A stretch of DNA of 37,088 nt from HGM11416 sp045596285 (GCA_045596285.1 JAZOCA010000118.1:1-37088), one strand, 5' to 3'. Positions 1 to 9,109 are shown, numbered from the stretch's first letter. A program made the numbers and translations. The notes: generated from the letters alone by a model not told the origin.

Positions 1-62
1 TTTAATAGGCAAAAATCATTTTTTTAAAAAAATATTTTTACATATTTTAAACGCAAAAAAAG

Positions 63-91
63 TTTACAATAAATATAGTTTATGATATACT
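63..91 (+). promoter_or_regulatory. Sigma-A-type promoter of the first PHP gene
   Basis: TTTACA at 63-68 and TATACT at 86-91 are separated by 17 bp. A Shine-Dalgarno AGGAG at 98-102 follows, 7 nt before the ATG at 110. Spacing and match are good for a housekeeping promoter. This is read from sequence only. Confidence 0.7.
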
Positions 92-109
92 TTTTTTAGG
101 AGATTACTT

Positions 110-910
110 ATGAGATATTGCAATTTACATCAACATTCCACCTTTTCAGATGGAAAAAATTCACCAGAAGAAATAGTTCTTAGCGCGATTAGTAACGATA
201 TGGAAAGCATAGGTTTTTCGGACCATGCAAGGACGCCTTTTGAAGCTTTTCGCGGTGTTACAAATAAAAATAAGTGTACCTATAGCACGATTATTAATAA
301 TTTAAATGAAAAATATAAAGATAAGATTCATATTTTTAAAGGAGTTGAAATAGACTTTTATTCAAACATTGAAACAACCGATTTTGATTACGTTATAGGC
401 TCGGTTCATTATCTTTTTAAAAATGGTGTTTATTTACCGATTGATTTTAGCAAAGAATTACAGATTTGCGCTATAAGAGATTTTTATAACGATACCCCCC
501 TTTTATACGTTAAGGATTACTATAAAACGGTAGTTGAATGCATAAACAAATTCAAACCCGATATAATAGGTCATTTTGATTTGCTTACTAAGTTTTATTT
601 ATTTGATGAAGATGACCCTTCTTACCAAAAAATTGCCCTTGATTCGCTTGAAAAATGTTTATCTGTAACCCCTATTTTAGAATTGAATACAGGAGCAATA
701 TCTCGTGGGTACAAAAAAGAGCCCTACCCTGCACCTTTTATACTGCAACACGCTTTAAATAAAGGCGCTAAAATAATTTTATCTTCCGATTCTCATTCAT
801 CACAAAGCGTAATTTGCCATTTTGACCAAAGCGTTAATTTACTTAAACAAGTGGGCTTTAAAAGCATTGTAAAACTGACTAAAAATGGATTTACAGAAGT
901 TGTAATATAA
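110..910 (+). CDS. PHP-domain phosphatase, histidinol-phosphatase (HisJ) type
   Basis: A 266-residue single-domain PHP phosphoesterase. The metal-binding signature is complete: HQH at residues 7-9, then SDH near 37-39, GVEID near 78, GSVHY near 97, GHFDL near 155 and SSDSH near 228. Length and motif order match the HisJ/HisK histidinol-phosphatase family, which hydrolyses L-histidinol phosphate in histidine synthesis. No his genes are nearby, so another sugar or nucleotide phosphate substrate is possible. It stands alone with its own promoter, an AGGAG ribosome site and a terminator. The family call is secure, the substrate is not. Confidence 0.85.
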   Translation: MRYCNLHQHSTFSDGKNSPEEIVLSAISNDMESIGFSDHARTPFEAFRGVTNKNKCTYSTIINNLNEKYKDKIHIFKGVEIDFYSNIETTDFDYVIGSVHYLFKNGVYLPIDFSKELQICAIRDFYNDTPLLYVKDYYKTVVECINKFKPDIIGHFDLLTKFYLFDEDDPSYQKIALDSLEKCLSVTPILELNTGAISRGYKKEPYPAPFILQHALNKGAKIILSSDSHSSQSVICHFDQSVNLLKQVGFKSIVKLTKNGFTEVVI

Positions 911-915
911 TAAAT

Positions 916-955
916 AAGTGCCGATATAACGCGATTATCGGCACTTTTGTTTTTT
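916..955 (+). terminator. Intrinsic terminator of the first PHP gene
   Basis: An 11-bp perfect stem (AAGTGCCGATA at 916-926 with TATCGGCACTT at 936-946) and a 9-nt loop are followed by a T-rich run to 955. It starts 6 nt after the stop codon. Confidence 0.9.
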
Positions 956-962
956 AAAATAT

Positions 963-1050
963 AAAAAGACCGTAATCGTTTTTTATAAAAAAACAGTCAC
1001 GGTCTTTTGCGCTTTGCCCTTAAACGAAAAGCGCAAAAGACCGCGTTTTT
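963..1050. terminator. Overlapping, mutually exclusive hairpins in a convergent intergenic region
   Basis: Arms 1000-1015 and 1028-1043 form a perfect 16-bp stem (starting CGGTCTTTTGCGC) with a 12-nt loop. Segment 963-973 (AAAAAGACCGT) can instead pair with 999-1008 (ACGGTCTTTT). The two pairings share bases 1000-1008 and exclude each other. T-runs follow on both strands, at 1046-1050 on plus and 983-990 on minus. It probably works as a bidirectional or tandem terminator between the two convergent PHP genes. Confidence 0.6.
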
Positions 1051-1264
1051 ACGTTTAATACAATGATTACAAAAATATTACTTGCTTAAAATTACAACTT
1101 AATGATAATTAGGTATATAATCTGAAGGTAATCTTTGTAAAAAGTAAATTTTAAAATATAATTTTATTCATTTACTAATCATAAAGCAAAGCTATTTAAT
1201 CAACGAAAGAAATAAGTTTTCCGTCGTTGTAATAATATTATTTACCCTATTTAAGATTTTATAC
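1051..1264. other. AT-rich intergenic stretch without a recognised feature
   Basis: No open frame with a ribosome binding site is seen on either strand. A weak 6-bp inverted repeat (CAACGA...TCGTTG) lies near 1201-1229. Nothing else is recognised. Confidence 0.5.
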
Positions 1265-1301
1265 CTAAAAAATAAAAAAAGTAGAAAAATTTCTACTTTT
1301 T
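1265..1301 (-). terminator. Terminator overlapping the stop of the second PHP gene
   Basis: AAAAAGTAGAAA (1276-1287) pairs with TTTCTACTTTTT (1290-1301). On the minus strand the hairpin is followed by a T-run. The TAG stop at 1293-1295 lies inside the stem. Confidence 0.75.
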
Positions 1302-1982
1302 AAATCCGTTATATATTATTTCTTCGTCGCCTATAAAAGCCTTAATCTCTTTTGTGTTCTTTAAATATTCTACTAATTGAATACTGTTTTGAATTTCGTT
1401 TGGAATAATTATTCCACCGAAATCACCTTCATAAGGCTCGTGGTAATCACTTCCAACGATAATGCCAAAATCCTTTTCTTTTGCGTATTCTTCTACGATA
1501 GAGCGTTTTATAATATCTCTTTTTGATAAGTTAACTTCTACCCCATGCATAAAGCGACAATCCATAAATTCAAAACTTTCTCTTTGCGGATGTGCTTGCA
1601 CCATTAACACGCCGTATTTTTGACAGTAATCGAAAAGTTCTTCTTGGGTTATTCTACACATATCCGGGGCGTTTAGCAAAAATTCTTCGCTTACACCAAA
1701 AAGCAAAAAATCTGCCCAGCGTGGTATGCTTATGCTTACTTCAATACCCAAAAAGAATGTAAAACCTACACTTTTACCATAGTTATAAGCATTATTAAAT
1801 TCTTCTATAAAACTATTTATCCATTCTTTTAAATCTTTAGGATCGTAATACCAAGGTTGACAATGATTCATTAAAATCGCACCGCCGTAGCCCTGCGATT
1901 TTTTTCTTTGCGCTATTTCTTGGTAAGATACCCTACTGCATTTACTTATTCCCGAAGAATGAACGTGCGTATCTATTTTCAT
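1293..1982 (-). CDS. PHP-domain metal-dependent phosphoesterase
   Basis: A 229-residue PHP protein, only distantly similar to the one at 110-910. It opens with a DTHVHSS motif (HxH at residues 6 and 8), then MNHCQP near 38, GIEVS near 79, QAHPQ near 129 and GSDYHEP near 178, the usual PHP metal ligands. AAGG lies 8 nt before the ATG. It is downstream of an MFS transporter gene, but a hairpin at 1993-2027 separates them, so cotranscription is uncertain. The family is clear; the substrate is unknown (phosphoesterase, or the exonuclease-like PHP class). Confidence 0.8.
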   Translation of the reverse strand: MKIDTHVHSSGISKCSRVSYQEIAQRKKSQGYGGAILMNHCQPWYYDPKDLKEWINSFIEEFNNAYNYGKSVGFTFFLGIEVSISIPRWADFLLFGVSEEFLLNAPDMCRITQEELFDYCQKYGVLMVQAHPQRESFEFMDCRFMHGVEVNLSKRDIIKRSIVEEYAKEKDFGIIVGSDYHEPYEGDFGGIIIPNEIQNSIQLVEYLKNTKEIKAFIGDEEIIYNGFKK

Positions 1983-1992
1983 ATTCTACCTT

Positions 1993-2027
1993 AAAAGGAA
2001 AGCAACCCTATTAGGGCGCTTTCCCTT
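1993..2027 (-). terminator. Hairpin between the transporter and PHP genes
   Basis: AAGGAAAGC (1995-2003) pairs with GCTTTCCCTT (2018-2027) with one bulge. A nested CCCTA/TAGGG stem lies inside it. The minus-strand copy ends in TTTT. It is probably the terminator of the MFS gene. Confidence 0.6.
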
Positions 2028-2046
2028 CATTTATTCTTTTATTTTA

Positions 2047-3759
2047 TTAGTCTTTTTTTGCTACGTTTTTAATAGTATCGCCGTGGCGAACGAAGAACAT
2101 AGTTACAAAAGACGCACATACGAAGAACGTGCAGTAATAGAATAAAGGAGTCATACCGCCAAATAAATCCATTACTACGCCCGATAAAATGGGGGTTATA
2201 ATTTGAGCCGTCATACTTGCGGTGTAATAATAACCGGTATATTTACCTACGTTATTACCCTTTGCAAGTTCTACTACCATCGGGAATGAGTTAACGTTGA
2301 TCGTTGCCCAACCGATACCGCCGCATGCAAATGCAATATTAATGAAAATCATGGGGGTTTGTGCGGTGAAGAAAGATATTGCAAAGAATGCTACGGCAAG
2401 CAATATTATACCTGAAAGAATGGTTTTTCTTCTGCCTATTTTGTTTGCAAGAACACCAGCGGGTATATATGCGATTACTGCGGCTACTTGAGCAAGCAAT
2501 AAAGTGGTATTATAGTCTTTGTGTAATACGTTAGTAGCGTATAAAGAATATTTTGATGTAGCGGCGTTGTAACCAGCATACCACAAAGCAACGGATGCAA
2601 GTATTAAAATTAAAGATATAAATTTGCCTTTATCTTGCTTTATAAGTTCCTTAATTCCGCTACCGTTACCAACTGAATCGGATTTTACCTCGCCGTCAGT
2701 CATTTCTTCAATTTCGTCAGACTTCGTTTCTAAACCGAGAGCAACAGACTGCTCTTCCATTTCCTTTGCCCACTTGGGCTCGCGCACGAACGTTAAGAAC
2801 ATTGCTAGACCAAACGCCATTATTGCGCAAACGGCTACGATATACCAGGTGAACGAATTTACTTGATTTTGAACTTTACCCGTGCCGAATACCATACCCA
2901 AAACGAGTACGAGCATTCCGCCAAACGTTCCCATCAAGTTAATTACTGCGTTTGCTTGCGAACGTAAGGGCTTTACCGTTACGTCTGGCATCAAAGCAAC
3001 TGCAGGCGAACGGAATATTGCCATTGAGAACAGTACTGCAAACAACATGACTACGAAGAATATCAGCGGTACTGGATTTGCTACCGTCTTTTGCCATGCA
3101 AATGCGCTTATTGCGGGAGAAACTAAGTTCGTATATAAGTTGCACTTATTTAAAGTTTTTACTTCTTCCGGAGTGGGATTTAAGGAGTATTCAAAGGTTT
3201 TATTATTGAAATAGTATACGTCATCATAACCGATTTGCGTGTACCATTCTTTAACTTCCGCTTTTTGATCTGCCGTTAGATTATCGTATGCGGTGTTGAA
3301 TTTAATCATTGATGCGTAATCTTTAAGACTGTATTTCTTTTGAACGCTATCTGAATAAACACTCGTTTTTTCTGCATTGACGATAGGTGAATCTATTTCT
3401 TCAAAAAGTTGCGCCTGAAATTGAGCGGGTTCTTGAGTTGAGTTGATTTGCGCGAGTTGAGCGTTATCTGCAAAAGATAATCCTACGAACAACACGATGG
3501 CAAGCACCGTGCCGATTACTATGTACGGCGTTCTTTTTCCGTATTTAGATTTACACTTATCAGAAAGAGTTCCAAATAAAGGAAGCATAAATACAGCAAG
3601 AACGTTATCAAGCGCCATTACCGCGCCCGAAAGTGTTTGGTTAAGACCAAATTTGTTTACCAACATCAACGGAACGATTGCATCATACGCTTGCCAGAAT
3701 GCCGATATTAGGAAGAACGCAAAGCCAACAAGTATCGTTCTTTTATAATTTAGTTTCAT
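2047..3759 (-). CDS. MFS transporter, SLC45/GPH-like, with a long extracytoplasmic insert
   Basis: A 570-residue major facilitator protein. The first helices are near residues 10-32, 45-65 and 79-97. The loop motif with GTLSD and the basic KYGKRTP is typical of sugar-cation symporters of the SLC45/GPH group. Between helices 3 and 4 there is a hydrophilic insert of about 125 residues (about 98-225) that should face outward. A charged cytoplasmic loop (about 326-378) splits the two halves, and six more helices follow. AGGGG precedes the ATG. The substrate is probably a sugar or glycoside, by family only. The insert is unusual for this family. Confidence 0.75.
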   Translation of the reverse strand: MKLNYKRTILVGFAFFLISAFWQAYDAIVPLMLVNKFGLNQTLSGAVMALDNVLAVFMLPLFGTLSDKCKSKYGKRTPYIVIGTVLAIVLFVGLSFADNAQLAQINSTQEPAQFQAQLFEEIDSPIVNAEKTSVYSDSVQKKYSLKDYASMIKFNTAYDNLTADQKAEVKEWYTQIGYDDVYYFNNKTFEYSLNPTPEEVKTLNKCNLYTNLVSPAISAFAWQKTVANPVPLIFFVVMLFAVLFSMAIFRSPAVALMPDVTVKPLRSQANAVINLMGTFGGMLVLVLGMVFGTGKVQNQVNSFTWYIVAVCAIMAFGLAMFLTFVREPKWAKEMEEQSVALGLETKSDEIEEMTDGEVKSDSVGNGSGIKELIKQDKGKFISLILILASVALWYAGYNAATSKYSLYATNVLHKDYNTTLLLAQVAAVIAYIPAGVLANKIGRRKTILSGIILLAVAFFAISFFTAQTPMIFINIAFACGGIGWATINVNSFPMVVELAKGNNVGKYTGYYYTASMTAQIITPILSGVVMDLFGGMTPLFYYCTFFVCASFVTMFFVRHGDTIKNVAKKD

Positions 3760-3803
3760 ATTTTTCCCCTGTTTTTTATTTTATTTTACTTAAGTTTTAC
3801 AAA

Positions 3804-3830
3804 AAAGTTCGGCAATAAGTCGATTAACGG
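3804..3830 (+). repeat. Dispersed intergenic repeat, copy 1
   Basis: This contains AATAAGTCGATTAACGG, a near match to the core GCTATAAGTCGATTAAC. It lies 9 nt beyond the stop of the zinc-ribbon gene. On the minus strand the neighbourhood can fold (GCAAATAAG with CTTATTGC) before a T-run, so it may also act as a terminator. Confidence 0.65.
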
Positions 3831-3838
3831 CTTATTTG

Positions 3839-4552
3839 CTAATTTTGAAGGAAAATTAGTTTTCTGCAGTTTTCACATTCTATAACCGCGTTTTCTTTCT
3901 TTAATCCATCTAACTGCTTTAAAGATAATTCCGTTCCGCACGCAGAACAATGTTTATCTTTAGCAGTTACTTTATAGACAATCGGGAACTGTTTATCCTT
4001 CCTTTTTTCTAAATACTGAAGTAAGATTTCAGGCGGAATACCTATTGAAAGTTTTTTAAGGTCTTCTTCTATTTGCTTTCTTTCGGGAGCAACCGTTTCT
4101 TTTAGTTTTGCATATTCAGCACCCGATTTTTGGTACTGTTCTTGATATGCAACCGTTTCCTTTTTTAACTTGGTATACTGAGCGGTTAGTTCGCTCATAT
4201 CCTGTTCGATTTTTTGAATTTTGCGAAGTAGTTCGTCTAACGATTTAGAAAGTTTAGATGCTCTGTCCTTTAAGTATGCAATTTCTTTCTCGTCTGCAAC
4301 TTTTTGAGCGATCGCTTTAAATTCTTCGCTTTCTTCGTTTATCTTTTGAAGTTCTGCTTGAGCGCCGTCGTAAGCGACGTTAAGTTCTTGCGCCTTTGCT
4401 TCGATTCCTGCAAGCGTATCGCTAACGGTACGAAGAAATCTTTCGGCTTGAACGCCTTTTTTACGCGCGTCGCTTTCCTTTAACTTCTTTTCAAGTTCAA
4501 AAAGTTTTGCATCTACTTCTTGGTATGCAAGAAGTTTTTCTATAACTGCCAT
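3839..4552 (-). CDS. Coiled-coil protein with C4 zinc ribbon (COG1579 family)
   Basis: A 237-residue protein. Residues about 5-170 are heptad-rich, Lys/Glu-rich coiled coil. The C-terminus carries a zinc ribbon with CSACG near 204 and CENC near 225. This architecture matches the COG1579 zinc-ribbon family, which is often found next to Nif3-like genes and is thought to bind nucleic acid; its biochemical role is not established. A strong GGAGG precedes the ATG. It is the last gene of the dnaG-rpoD-trmK-nif3 cluster. Confidence 0.8.
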   Translation of the reverse strand: MAVIEKLLAYQEVDAKLFELEKKLKESDARKKGVQAERFLRTVSDTLAGIEAKAQELNVAYDGAQAELQKINEESEEFKAIAQKVADEKEIAYLKDRASKLSKSLDELLRKIQKIEQDMSELTAQYTKLKKETVAYQEQYQKSGAEYAKLKETVAPERKQIEEDLKKLSIGIPPEILLQYLEKRKDKQFPIVYKVTAKDKHCSACGTELSLKQLDGLKKENAVIECENCRKLIFLQN

Positions 4553-4578
4553 ATATATACCTCCTTACGTCTAACCGC

Positions 4579-5343
4579 TTATAAAAAACGCTTATCCGTA
4601 TAAAAATAACATTTTAAATTTATTTGATTATTAAATAGATTTTCCACGATTTCTTTCATTGCAAACACTTCGCTAGCATAGTGGGTTAATTGCATAACGC
4701 ACTTACCTTGTTCAAGTGCCGAAAGTAATACGTGATGTGGAACGTCTGCCGAAATTAACATATCTGCTTCTTTAGCTTTGTAAATATCGCTTTCGCCAAG
4801 ACCTGCCCCGCAGAAAGTTGCAACCGTACTTATCGGCTTACTTAAATCGCCAAAAAACATGTATTTATTTGTGGCAAGTGCGCCTATAAGACGATTAACT
4901 ACATTTTCAGCCGTTTGAGTAGGTATAGAAAAAATCCTACCAAACCCATTAGTTTCGCTTACGTAAGAAAGAATTTTGCTATCGCTTGCGCCTGCAAATG
5001 AAGCAAGTTTATCTTCTATGCCATCTTTAGCGCTATCTAAGTTAAGATGCGCCGAATATACGGATATTCCAGACTGTATTGCCTTTACATAAGTTCCGCC
5101 CACGTTTTTTACTGCGCGATAAATTGCAGGATGATGGGTAATTATTAGTTTTGCGTTAACGCTATTTGCATAGTCTACCACTTCACTTGTTAAATCGAGC
5201 GCGCAAACTACGCAATCGGTAGTTTTTGCAACGTCTAAAATCAACCCGCTGTTATCATACGCGCCTAAATTTTTTTGAGCGTCGTAAGAAAGAGAAAGGG
5301 GGGCAAACTGTTCAAATTGCTGAATAATTTTACTTATTTCCAT
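4579..5343 (-). CDS. Nif3-like dinuclear metal center protein (YqfO family)
   Basis: 254 residues with the ATG at 5343. An upstream in-frame ATG at 5376 exists, but the chosen start follows AGAGG and the next residues (MEISKIIQQFEQ) match the family N-terminus. Family motifs are DNSGLILD, THHPAIY, SAHLNLD, CGAGLGES and ADVPHH, the His and Asp/Glu ligands of a dinuclear metal site. This is the short form without the PII-like insert of Bacillus YqfO. It overlaps the end of trmK by 14 nt, which suggests coupled translation. Nif3 proteins form hexamers; a GTP cyclohydrolase I type 2 role has been proposed but is not general. Confidence 0.88.
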   Translation of the reverse strand: MEISKIIQQFEQFAPLSLSYDAQKNLGAYDNSGLILDVAKTTDCVVCALDLTSEVVDYANSVNAKLIITHHPAIYRAVKNVGGTYVKAIQSGISVYSAHLNLDSAKDGIEDKLASFAGASDSKILSYVSETNGFGRIFSIPTQTAENVVNRLIGALATNKYMFFGDLSKPISTVATFCGAGLGESDIYKAKEADMLISADVPHHVLLSALEQGKCVMQLTHYASEVFAMKEIVENLFNNQINLKCYFYTDKRFL

Positions 5344-5986
5344 TAAGGACCTCTTTAAGTAGCGCAAGTTCTGCATGCACTTCCATTTTTACTTCTTTAC
5401 TGATAATTAAACTGATGTAATCGTTTATCGCTTTAATTTCGTTTTTTAAGTAGGTTAAAAAATCTTCACTGCGTTCTTGCAAATTAGTTCTGCCGAGTTT
5501 GATTTCTAAATCTGAATAAGGCTCGCACTTTTCGCCAAACTTGCAAACCAACAAGTTGTAATACTTTTTATCGTAAAACAAAAAGTCTTTGATTATGCCG
5601 TACCCCATTTTTTGCAATTCTATACGCACTTTATCTAAGTTTTTCATAGGTTGAAGTACTAAAACTGGGGGTAAAAAGCAACTGTCGTTTAATATTTTTA
5701 TTATTTCTTCCCCGCCCATACCCGCGATTAAAACAACTTCCGTTTGGTGGCTGATTTTAGCAAGCCCATCAGCGCAAACTGGGGTTACAAGCCCGAGTTC
5801 GATTTCTCTTTTTAAAAGTTTTTCTGCTTTTTGTAAACTTGGTGCAGATATATCTGAGATGGTTACGTTTGAACATTTACCGCTTTGAATCATCTTTTGC
5901 GCGATAAAGCCGTGATCGCACCCAATATCGGCAAAACTTTTACAGGGTGGGATATTTTCAAATATCCTTTCAAGACGCTTTGTCAT
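5330..5986 (-). CDS. trmK: tRNA (adenine(22)-N1)-methyltransferase TrmK
   Basis: 218 residues. It is a Rossmann-fold SAM methyltransferase with the SAM loop FADIGCDHGF near residues 18-27 and the hallmark IAGMGGEEI near 87. TrmK makes m1A22 in tRNA. The gene is set between rpoD and the Nif3-like gene, as in Bacillus (yqfN-yqfO). AGGA lies upstream of the ATG. The 9-nt gap to rpoD and the overlap with the next gene point to one operon. Confidence 0.9.
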   Translation of the reverse strand: MTKRLERIFENIPPCKSFADIGCDHGFIAQKMIQSGKCSNVTISDISAPSLQKAEKLLKREIELGLVTPVCADGLAKISHQTEVVLIAGMGGEEIIKILNDSCFLPPVLVLQPMKNLDKVRIELQKMGYGIIKDFLFYDKKYYNLLVCKFGEKCEPYSDLEIKLGRTNLQERSEDFLTYLKNEIKAINDYISLIISKEVKMEVHAELALLKEVLNGNK

Positions 5987-5995
5987 AATTTTATC

Positions 5996-7051
5996 CTATT
6001 CAATAAAATCTTTTAGGCGTTTACTTCTTGAAGGATGTCTTAATTTGCGAAGGGCTTTTGCTTCGATTTGACGAATTCTTTCCCTTGTTACGTTGAATTC
6101 TTTACCAACTTCTTCCAACGTTCTTGGACGACCGTCGTGTAACCCGTAACGAAGACGTAATACCTTTTCTTCACGCGGAGTTAACGTATCTAATACGCTG
6201 ATAAGTTGTTCTTTAAGCATGTTAAAGGCAACTGTATCGCTAGGCGCGATTGCAGATTCATCTTCCAAAAAGTCGCCGATATGGCTATCTTCTTCTTCGC
6301 CGATAGGGGTTTCTAAAGATACGGGATCTTGCGCAATCTTTTGAATTTCCATAACCTTACTTACTGAAATTTGCATTTCTTCTGCAATTTCTGAAGGAGA
6401 AGGTTCTCTGCCAAGTTTTTGAAGAAGCATTCTTGATACCCTTACTTGGCGGTTGATCGTTTCTACCATATGTACGGGAATACGAATGGTTCTTGCTTGA
6501 TCTGCGATTGCACGAGTGATCGCTTGACGAATCCACCAAGTTGCGTAGGTAGAGAATTTATATCCTTTGCGGTAGTCGAATTTTTCAACTGCCTTCATAA
6601 GACCTAAGTTACCTTCTTGAATAAGATCTAAGAAAGACATTCCCCTTCCAACGTATCTTTTGGCGATTGAAACAACTAATCTTAAGTTTGCTTCAGAAAG
6701 ACGCATTTTTGCGGTTTTATCGCCTTCTTCCATCTTCTTTGCAAGTTCGATTTCTTCTTCGCTTGAAAGCAAGGTTACCCTGCCGATATCTTTAAGATAC
6801 ATCTTAACAGGGTCGTCCATATTAATTTCTTTAATTAACTGTTCGTAAAGATCTTTGTCGTTTTCGTAGTTATTAACAAGGGTTATTCTCTTTTCGTCAA
6901 GGGCTTTATAGATAAGGTCCATTTGTTCTACGGATACGTCGTAACCTTCTACCTTGTCGGTTAAGAATTCAGATGATAACGTGCCCGTCTTTTTACCTTC
7001 TTCTACGAGTGTGTTAATAATACCTTCTAAAAGTTGATCTGATACACTCAT
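5996..7051 (-). CDS. rpoD: RNA polymerase housekeeping sigma factor (RpoD/SigA)
   Basis: 351 residues, a normal size for a low-GC Gram-positive sigma-A. It has a short region 1.1-like N-terminus, region 1.2 (DPVKMYLKDIG), the core-binding and -10 recognition region 2 (LIQEGNLGLMKAVEKFDYRKG, then FSTYATWWIRQAI), region 3, and the -35 reading helix-turn-helix of region 4 (EVGKEFNVTRERIRQIEAKALRKLRHP). A strong GGAGG precedes the ATG. It follows dnaG by 20 nt, as in the classical macromolecular synthesis operon, here without rpsU. Many promoters in this window (TTGACA, 17 bp, TATAAT) fit its expected specificity. Confidence 0.97.
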   Translation of the reverse strand: MSVSDQLLEGIINTLVEEGKKTGTLSSEFLTDKVEGYDVSVEQMDLIYKALDEKRITLVNNYENDKDLYEQLIKEINMDDPVKMYLKDIGRVTLLSSEEEIELAKKMEEGDKTAKMRLSEANLRLVVSIAKRYVGRGMSFLDLIQEGNLGLMKAVEKFDYRKGYKFSTYATWWIRQAITRAIADQARTIRIPVHMVETINRQVRVSRMLLQKLGREPSPSEIAEEMQISVSKVMEIQKIAQDPVSLETPIGEEEDSHIGDFLEDESAIAPSDTVAFNMLKEQLISVLDTLTPREEKVLRLRYGLHDGRPRTLEEVGKEFNVTRERIRQIEAKALRKLRHPSRSKRLKDFIE

Positions 7052-7071
7052 TATTTTTTGCCTCCGTTTAT

Positions 7072-8865
7072 TTATTTTAATTTGGTTAGTTTTATCGTTA
7101 GTTCATTTAGTTCTTGTGCTATATGCAACCGTTTTTCGCGATCCGTTTCTAATTCGAACTGGCTTTTTAACTGCTGTATTTTGTTTTTAAGCCCGTTTGA
7201 TACCACCGCTTTTATACAGTCGCCAAAATATTTTTCGCGCGCAGACGGAGAAACTTCGTCGTATGACGTGAATATTTTTAAAAGTTCATCTAAGTTTTCA
7301 TCACCCGCAAAATCTTTTAGTTTGTCTTGCTCTATGGGCTTGCCAAGCATTATTTTAGCAAAAATAAACTGTGCGAGTTCCCCTCTGAATTTGTTAGTGT
7401 AATATTCTTCTTCTAACCCATCCTTTGCGTATTGCTCGCCATTTATATAAGAACACAGTATAAACCGCTCTGCAAGCTCGGTTTTGGTTGAAGAAAAGTT
7501 GGCTACTGTTTGAGTTTCTACGGTTACGTTTACACGTTCCCCGCCCTTTATTTTTTCTAAATCGCGCCGTAAAGATTCGTAAGTTAAACCGCTTTCGTCA
7601 CGGAGTTTTTTAAGAAGTTCTTCTTGTAGGCTTTCGCTATCGCTTTTTGCAATAATTCTTAAACTTTCTTCAATGTATCGACGCTTACCGCTTAAACTAT
7701 CCACGTCAAAGCCGTCTCGCGCCATTTTTAGTTTAAAATCTACAAGTGGCAACGCCTCGTCTAAACATTTTTGGTATGCGTTTCTACCGCGTTGCGAAAT
7801 AAGTTCGTCGGGATCAAGCCCGTCCGGCAAAGAAACGATTCTAACTTCTAAGCCGTTATCTTTTAATATTTCAAGCCCGCGTACCGTCGCTTTTTGCCCG
7901 GCGGAATCCCCGTCGTAACAAATTAAAACGACGTCTGAATAGCGTTTTACCAGCCTTGCCTGTTCTACCGTAAGCGAAGTTCCCATACTTGCAACTACGT
8001 TTTTAAACCCCGCTTTATGTAAGGCAATGGTATCCATGTATCCTTCTACCATAATTACGTACGGTAAAGAGCCGTTTTTTTGCTTTTCTTTCTTTAAATT
8101 GTTGATATTATACAGAGTTTTCCGCTTATTAAACAGTATGGTATCGCCCGTGTTTTTGTACTTAGCAAAGTCGGTTTTTTCAAGCATTCTTCCGCCGAAA
8201 CCAACAACTCTGTTCATATTGTCTATAATAGGAAAAATAAGTCTACCGGCTAATGCGTCGAAATAATTTCCCTTTTCTTGTGAACGTTGAATTGCCCCCG
8301 AAGCAAGCATTTCTTCATTAGTATATCCCTTTTGCGTTAGATGCTTAACCAAAGACTCGTAATCTGGTGAAGCGCCTAAGCCGAAAGAAATTACTTCTGA
8401 CCGCGAAAGGCCACGCTTCGATACGTATTCCCTATGCTTTTCTGCCTTTACAGAAGATAGGGTTTTAACGTAAAACATAGCAACGTCGTGCATTAAAGAA
8501 TAAAGTCTGTTTTTATCTGCGTATTTTTGTTTTGTTTTAAACTCGTCGTCATAATCTTTTTGTGTTTCTGGAAGGGGAACGTGCGCCTTTTCGCACAAAT
8601 ACGCAACGGCATCTGCAAATTCCATACTTTCCATTTCCATTACGAATTTTATGGCGTTACCTCCACGCCCACAGCCAAAACACTTGTAAAATTGCCCCAT
8701 TTCGTTTACTGCAAACGATGGAGTTCTTTCACTATGGCCTGGTAAAGGACAACACGCCCAGTATGATCCGCCACGGCGATTTAATTGACAGTAACTGCCG
8801 ATTATATCCACGATATTGATTTTTGAAAGAAGTTCGTCTATGAACTTTTGCTCAAATCTGGGCAT
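7072..8865 (-). CDS. dnaG: DNA primase DnaG
   Basis: 597 residues. The N-terminal zinc-binding domain (CCPLPGH near 37-43, CFGCG near 61-65) is followed by the RNA polymerase core and the Toprim domain (MVEGYMD near 270, YDGDSAG near 317). The C-terminal part (about 450-597) is the helicase-interaction region. The protein makes RNA primers at the replication fork. GGAG lies 8 nt before the ATG. It is the first gene of the dnaG-rpoD-trmK-nif3 operon; I see no convincing promoter in the 300 bp upstream. Confidence 0.97.
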   Translation of the reverse strand: MPRFEQKFIDELLSKINIVDIIGSYCQLNRRGGSYWACCPLPGHSERTPSFAVNEMGQFYKCFGCGRGGNAIKFVMEMESMEFADAVAYLCEKAHVPLPETQKDYDDEFKTKQKYADKNRLYSLMHDVAMFYVKTLSSVKAEKHREYVSKRGLSRSEVISFGLGASPDYESLVKHLTQKGYTNEEMLASGAIQRSQEKGNYFDALAGRLIFPIIDNMNRVVGFGGRMLEKTDFAKYKNTGDTILFNKRKTLYNINNLKKEKQKNGSLPYVIMVEGYMDTIALHKAGFKNVVASMGTSLTVEQARLVKRYSDVVLICYDGDSAGQKATVRGLEILKDNGLEVRIVSLPDGLDPDELISQRGRNAYQKCLDEALPLVDFKLKMARDGFDVDSLSGKRRYIEESLRIIAKSDSESLQEELLKKLRDESGLTYESLRRDLEKIKGGERVNVTVETQTVANFSSTKTELAERFILCSYINGEQYAKDGLEEEYYTNKFRGELAQFIFAKIMLGKPIEQDKLKDFAGDENLDELLKIFTSYDEVSPSAREKYFGDCIKAVVSNGLKNKIQQLKSQFELETDREKRLHIAQELNELTIKLTKLK

Positions 8866-9109
8866 AAATTCTCCTTTAAAATTTTATCTTACATTTAGTT
8901 ATACAAGAAAAGTTTGCAAAATCCTTTTTTTTATTTCATTTTTTTGTAATATTTTTTGATTTTTAATAATATCGTAATATATTAGTAATATATTAAAGGA
9001 TAATTTTATTGCATTTTAAATACTAGTTTTCCTTATTTGATTACCTATAGGTATTACGCGCATAGGCACAAAAATGTAAAAACAGAGCAACTATTTGCAT
9101 AACAAAAAC

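Noticed and set aside
110..1982. The two PHP genes as a tandem duplication
   Set aside because: They are convergent and their sequences share only the metal-binding motifs, so they belong to different PHP subfamilies.
2882..3214. Plus-strand frame of 110 codons inside the MFS gene
   Set aside because: Antisense shadow; no ribosome site and low-complexity content.
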